Below are positions 61,501 through 64,000 of a DNA stretch of 64,000 bases, piece by piece. The DNA lies in the NCBI GenBank assembly GCA_947631925.1, contig CANRNE010000002.1:62001-126000 (forward strand), written 5' to 3'. The translations under genes were made by a program, and so were the position numbers. Numbering within the stretch: the first letter of the stretch is position 1; every line of letters begins with the position of its first letter. The stretch comes from an uncultured Clostridia bacterium (lineage in GTDB: Bacteria > Bacillota > Clostridia > Christensenellales > Borkfalkiaceae). The notes below the pieces were generated by a model. The model had not been told where the DNA came from and ran no database searches. It saw only the letters and a program-made list of their open reading frames with translations.

Positions 61501-64000
61501 CGAGGGAGACGAGGCTCTGCAACTTCTTGCGGGTGAGCGTCGAGATGCGCTGGCGGTAAAACTCGAGGAAGAGCGCAAGGAAGGCGCGCAGGTGCTTGAT
61601 TTCGGTGAGAATGACCTCGGACGCGCAGAACACGCGGTCGCGCAGGGCTTGGGAATACTCGGAGAGGTTGACGTTCTCGAAGGGAGAATTGCACACCCCG
61701 CCGCACTCCTTCGCCGCCGCTGCGGCGGTGAGAATCATCTGCTTGCAGTCGGACAGCTTCTTCTCGTCGAGGGAATCGTAGAACGAGCTCTCGATGTCGA
61801 GGATATCGGGCGCGTTTTTGTTCTTGAGGTAGCCCAAAATGGCGTCATAGACGGAGATTCCGAGCCGCCGCCGCTTGTGCAGGGCGCGCATGGGCGCCTT
61901 GAGCTCCTCGCGCAGCGCCGCAAGTTCGCGGGTGCGTTCGCCGAAGCCCACCTCTTCGCCCCTTCCCGCAAGGGCGAGCGTCTCCTCCATGCGGCGGAGA
62001 ACTCCCGCCTTGTCCGTCTTGTTGGAATGCAGTTCGAGGCAGAAATCCCCCGCTCCGATGGCGTCGAGCCGCTTTTTGACGACGTCGAGCGCCGCCTTCT
62101 TCTCGGCGACGAAGACCACCCGCTTGCCGTGCAAAAGGGCGTTGGCGATGATGGCGGAAATGGTCTGGCTCTTGCCCGTTCCCGGGGGGCCGTGGAGCAC
62201 AAACGAGGCACCCATGTCCGAGAGCGACACCGCGCTGTACTGCGAACTGTCGAGGGAGAGCGGGGTGAGAAGACGGGCGGGGTCGTCCTCGTCTTCCTCC
62301 GCCGCGGAGAGCGGTTCCCGCTTGGGCGGCGTGCCCGAAAGGAGGGCGGAGACCGTCTCATTCTTGGCAAATTCGTCGATGTGCGTGCGGATGTCGTTCC
62401 AGAGCAAGAAGTTCTGGAAGGAGAACACCGAGAGGTACACGTCCTCGACGATGTCCCACCCCTTCATGGAGGCCGTCTCGGCGCGCACCATCGCAAAAAT
62501 CTCCGACAGGCGCAGCAGGGACACGTCCCCGCCCAGCCCGCGGATGTCGATATTAAATTCCTGTTTGAGGTATTCGAGCAGCGTCGCGTTGACGAAGTAC
62601 CCCTCGTCGCCCGCCGCGACCGTGAAGTCCTCGTTGCCCTTGGCGCGGGCAAGCGAGACGGGCGAGAGCACGAGCGGGGCATACTTTTCCAGCCCGTCCT
62701 CGCGGCTCACATATTTGAGGAAGCCGAGCGCGAGGTAGAGAATCTTCGCCCCCGTCTCCTCGACGGCCTCCCGCCGCCTGCGGAAGAGTTTGGAAGCCGT
62801 CTCCGCGAGCGACTTCTGGTCGGAGAGCACGCGCAGAATGCCCTTCTGCTGTTCGAGCTCGTAGAGCGACTTGGTCTGCGGGGAGACTTCCGCGCCGAAT
62901 TTCTCCTCCGCGCCCCCCGCTTTCAGCTTCATGCTCCCCTTTTCGGCGAGACGGGAGAGCAGGGCGTCGCACCCCGCAGAGGCGATGTGCAGGGCATTTT
63001 TTCCCTCGAAGGAGAGCAGCGTGTTGCGGAAGGTGAGGTCGAGGAGCCGCCTCTCCCACGCCTTGTTCTTGGGCTGTTTGCCGTCCAGTTTGAGGTCGCG
63101 GAAGACGGGCAGCGGCTCGGGTTCCCCCTCCTCCGCCTCCTCGCGGTACACTTCGTAACCCTTGATGCTCCTGCCGCGCATCGGGCAGACGCCGATCCCC
63201 CCCATGCGGCAGCGGCGAATGTCTGCAAAATATTCGAAGTAGCCCTCCTTCAGCTTGGTGCGGAAGTGCCCCTCCGAGGGCGTAAAGGTGGCATTGCTCC
63301 CGACGAAGAGGTCCTCCACGTCGAAGAAACTCAAGTTGTTGATGCCGTCCGAGGCATATTTCTCCACAATCTCCGCATCGTCGAAGGCGGGCTCGAGGAA
63401 GCAGCTGTCATACAGCCACACGCCGACCGCGACTCCCTTGCCCACCGCCACGATGGGATGAAAATGCGCCGCCTCGAGGCAGGATGCGACAAGGATTCCG
63501 AGTTCGAACGCCGTCGCCCGCCTGTCCTTTAAGACGGACCCCTCCCGCACGGCGGGAAGCGGCGCCGAAAGGTCGCAGGGCTCATTTCCGATGCCGAAGG
63601 ACTTCACCGACTGGAAGATGGCGGCGAGAATTCTTCGCACCGTGTTCTTGTCCGTCCCCGTGTAGCCGAAAAATTCGGCGTCCGCCTTCCACTTTTTGAG
63701 AAGTTTCCCCGCCTCCGCCAGCACGACGGCACAGTCGCTCGCCCGCGGCCGCACGAAGCACGCGATGCGCTCCGCATTGCCCGAGAGCCCCTCCCAGAAG
63801 TCGAAGGGAAGGACGGTTATCTCCGCACTGCCATGGGCGACTTCCTTGCCCGAATGGCGCACGGAAACTTCCACCGTGACCGTGTGAATCTCATTGCATT
63901 CCGCAAGATATTCGGGGGAAAAGACCCCGCTGTTCTCCATGGAAACCGCACTCTCGAAGGGGACCTCCACCGACTGCTCGTAGGGAAGAAGCAGTCCCGC
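58580..64000 (-). CDS. Very large superfamily I helicase with DUF4011 and C-terminal nuclease-like domain (5' end beyond window)
   Basis: A COG1112-type protein of at least 1,806 residues. Numbering from a GTG at 63970, which is not necessarily the start because the frame stays open to the window edge: a beta-rich N-terminal part, DUF4011 (RRLLDLTFRNTLLSF near 307-321), Walker A GPPGTGKSQT at 594-603, a long helical insertion, Walker B FDEAS at 1211-1215, GDPKQLPPT at 1236-1244, QGDERD at 1403-1408 and NVAVSRAREE at 1441-1450. A segment at about 1500-1595 resembles the MTES_1575/Vsr-like endonuclease fold, and a DUF3320-like region and winged-helix end follow. Relatives occur near anti-phage defence genes, but no defence partner is visible here. 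Confidence 0.88.
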   Translation of the reverse strand, partial: AGLLLPYEQSVEVPFESAVSMENSGVFSPEYLAECNEIHTVTVEVSVRHSGKEVAHGSAEITVLPFDFWEGLSGNAERIACFVRPRASDCAVVLAEAGKLLKKWKADAEFFGYTGTDKNTVRRILAAIFQSVKSFGIGNEPCDLSAPLPAVREGSVLKDRRATAFELGILVASCLEAAHFHPIVAVGKGVAVGVWLYDSCFLEPAFDDAEIVEKYASDGINNLSFFDVEDLFVGSNATFTPSEGHFRTKLKEGYFEYFADIRRCRMGGIGVCPMRGRSIKGYEVYREEAEEGEPEPLPVFRDLKLDGKQPKNKAWERRLLDLTFRNTLLSFEGKNALHIASAGCDALLSRLAEKGSMKLKAGGAEEKFGAEVSPQTKSLYELEQQKGILRVLSDQKSLAETASKLFRRRREAVEETGAKILYLALGFLKYVSREDGLEKYAPLVLSPVSLARAKGNEDFTVAAGDEGYFVNATLLEYLKQEFNIDIRGLGGDVSLLRLSEIFAMVRAETASMKGWDIVEDVYLSVFSFQNFLLWNDIRTHIDEFAKNETVSALLSGTPPKREPLSAAEEDEDDPARLLTPLSLDSSQYSAVSLSDMGASFVLHGPPGTGKSQTISAIIANALLHGKRVVFVAEKKAALDVVKKRLDAIGAGDFCLELHSNKTDKAGVLRRMEETLALAGRGEEVGFGERTRELAALREELKAPMRALHKRRRLGISVYDAILGYLKNKNAPDILDIESSFYDSLDEKKLSDCKQMILTAAAAAKECGGVCNSPFENVNLSEYSQALRDRVFCASEVILTEIKHLRAFLALFLEFYRQRISTLTRKKLQSLVSLAGDLASHRYDKYFAGADVGEFYRFFNANRRLDACLAYYFRHFKSLVDEDGAEEIAKLLENGGDWKLFRPAKAAFKRLSRVALSPLDEADAPKYLQTLVDIAAAEKRITENTKLSANFCDRSGKINYKKRAEFLKDLSALHAAAEKTFLEYNPDAFNEMCIRAANGYTMPVLEGCQKAAESYFAAEASFLAVTAADPSKVRGEDILDYFSQKASALIDNVDMLPNWCMYRATAKKLSAMGLTFITDALESGRLRVDTVLAGFEKNVYKNFLEINIPQDEALSRMTVGTLEDTVEKFRLAWEEYQKISREYLRAQLIARLPKPEDEGAVSIELAAFTRLAKTNLRGSGIRALLAEIPTLSAFVCPCLLMSPITVAQYLQPEANAYDLVIFDEASQMTTAEAVGSIARAKACIVVGDPKQLPPTAFFRASYLDEDEGAEELESVLDDCLALGMPERHLLWHYRSKHESLIAFSNSMYYDNRLCTFPSPDALESRVRLVKVDGTYDRGFTKRNKKEAEALVAEVVRRLRDPELSKRSMGVVTFSTAQRDDIDRMLAKEIQKLRLEGAAYDREEPLFIKNLENVQGDERDVILFSVCYGPDRLGRLSLNFGPLNQAGGWRRLNVAVSRAREEMLVFSTMTSPMIDLAKTSSKGVAGLKAFLEFAEKGKTTLAVRADSVRKGGGIGKYIAAELEGYGYDCRYDVGASDFKLDVAVVDPKNKHRFLLGILCDGTEAFSVKDRNILQIQTLKRMNWNVMRINCVNYYNNPKRELKRIKDVLDRLTGAEKRDGKFSKYRRPYKFVAQTASETAAFVTSGEHDGEIAARLKEIVSAEEPISRAFLRKRLLMSFGIAKSGTRVDARLDALIDGCGFLRDRAAGVDYYYKNPRAVQIGKFRVESNSPALRRGEEDFSVYEVVSLVKAALEERVALYTDELVALLSGVFPDLRGGERLYAFLQKCIAYGEEKGLFVRSVSDRISLA

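Overview
The window reads as a chromosomal stretch of a GC-rich (about 60% by eye) Gram-positive anaerobe of the class Clostridia. The evidence is gene order and content: a SCIFF ranthipeptide with its radical-SAM maturase inside a yajC-TIGR04086-scfA-scfB-secD-secF-recJ-rel-MBL-hemZ run, a pta-ackA-yceD-rpmF block, a plsX-rnc-smc-ftsY block, a ylxM-ffh-rpsP-khpA block, rpsO-pnp, KtrAB-type potassium uptake and large lipoproteins with a Gram-positive look. A placement near Christensenellales is only a guess. Nearly all genes lie on the minus strand.

Layout. 0-3.4 kb: rpmF (cut by the window edge), yceD, ackA, pta. 3.5-4.7 kb: tmcAL on plus. 5.1-7.7 kb: a low-GC fused ABC transporter that looks imported. 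8.1-10.8 kb: two overlapping flavoprotein genes. 10.9-14.2 kb: plus-strand genes for a membrane-anchored DUF1508 protein, an ECF S-component and a ferredoxin-like aldo/keto reductase. 14.3-24.4 kb: khpA, rpsP, ffh, ylxM, ftsY, smc, rnc, plsX (protein targeting, chromosome and lipid functions). 24.7 kb: a solitary MazF. 25.2-27.7 kb: a BspA-like lipoprotein facing a small XRE regulator across two matching operators. 27.8-30.2 kb: pnp and rpsO. 30.5-46.9 kb: hemZ through ruvC, including the secDF, SCIFF, queuosine (tgt, queA) and RuvABC genes. 47.6-53.9 kb: a 2,084-residue lipoprotein. 54.1 kb: fba on plus. 55.1-57.9 kb: ktrA and ktrB. 58.6 kb to the right edge: a very large DUF4011-type helicase with a nuclease-like segment, open at its 5' end.

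Two features stand out above gene level. First, long intergenic spacers are built from a shuffled set of repeat modules. At seven genes (pta, ffh, ftsY, smc, the giant lipoprotein, ktrB, the helicase) the same terminal hairpin module starts within about five bases of the stop codon, and eleven copies of that hairpin vary with mostly compensatory base changes. Second, promoters are unusually legible: many match TTGACA-17-TATAAT closely, and three (yceD, the BaiN-like flavoprotein, ruvC) place the -10 box so close to the ATG that the mRNA should be leaderless or nearly so. No tRNA, rRNA, CRISPR array or prophage was seen.
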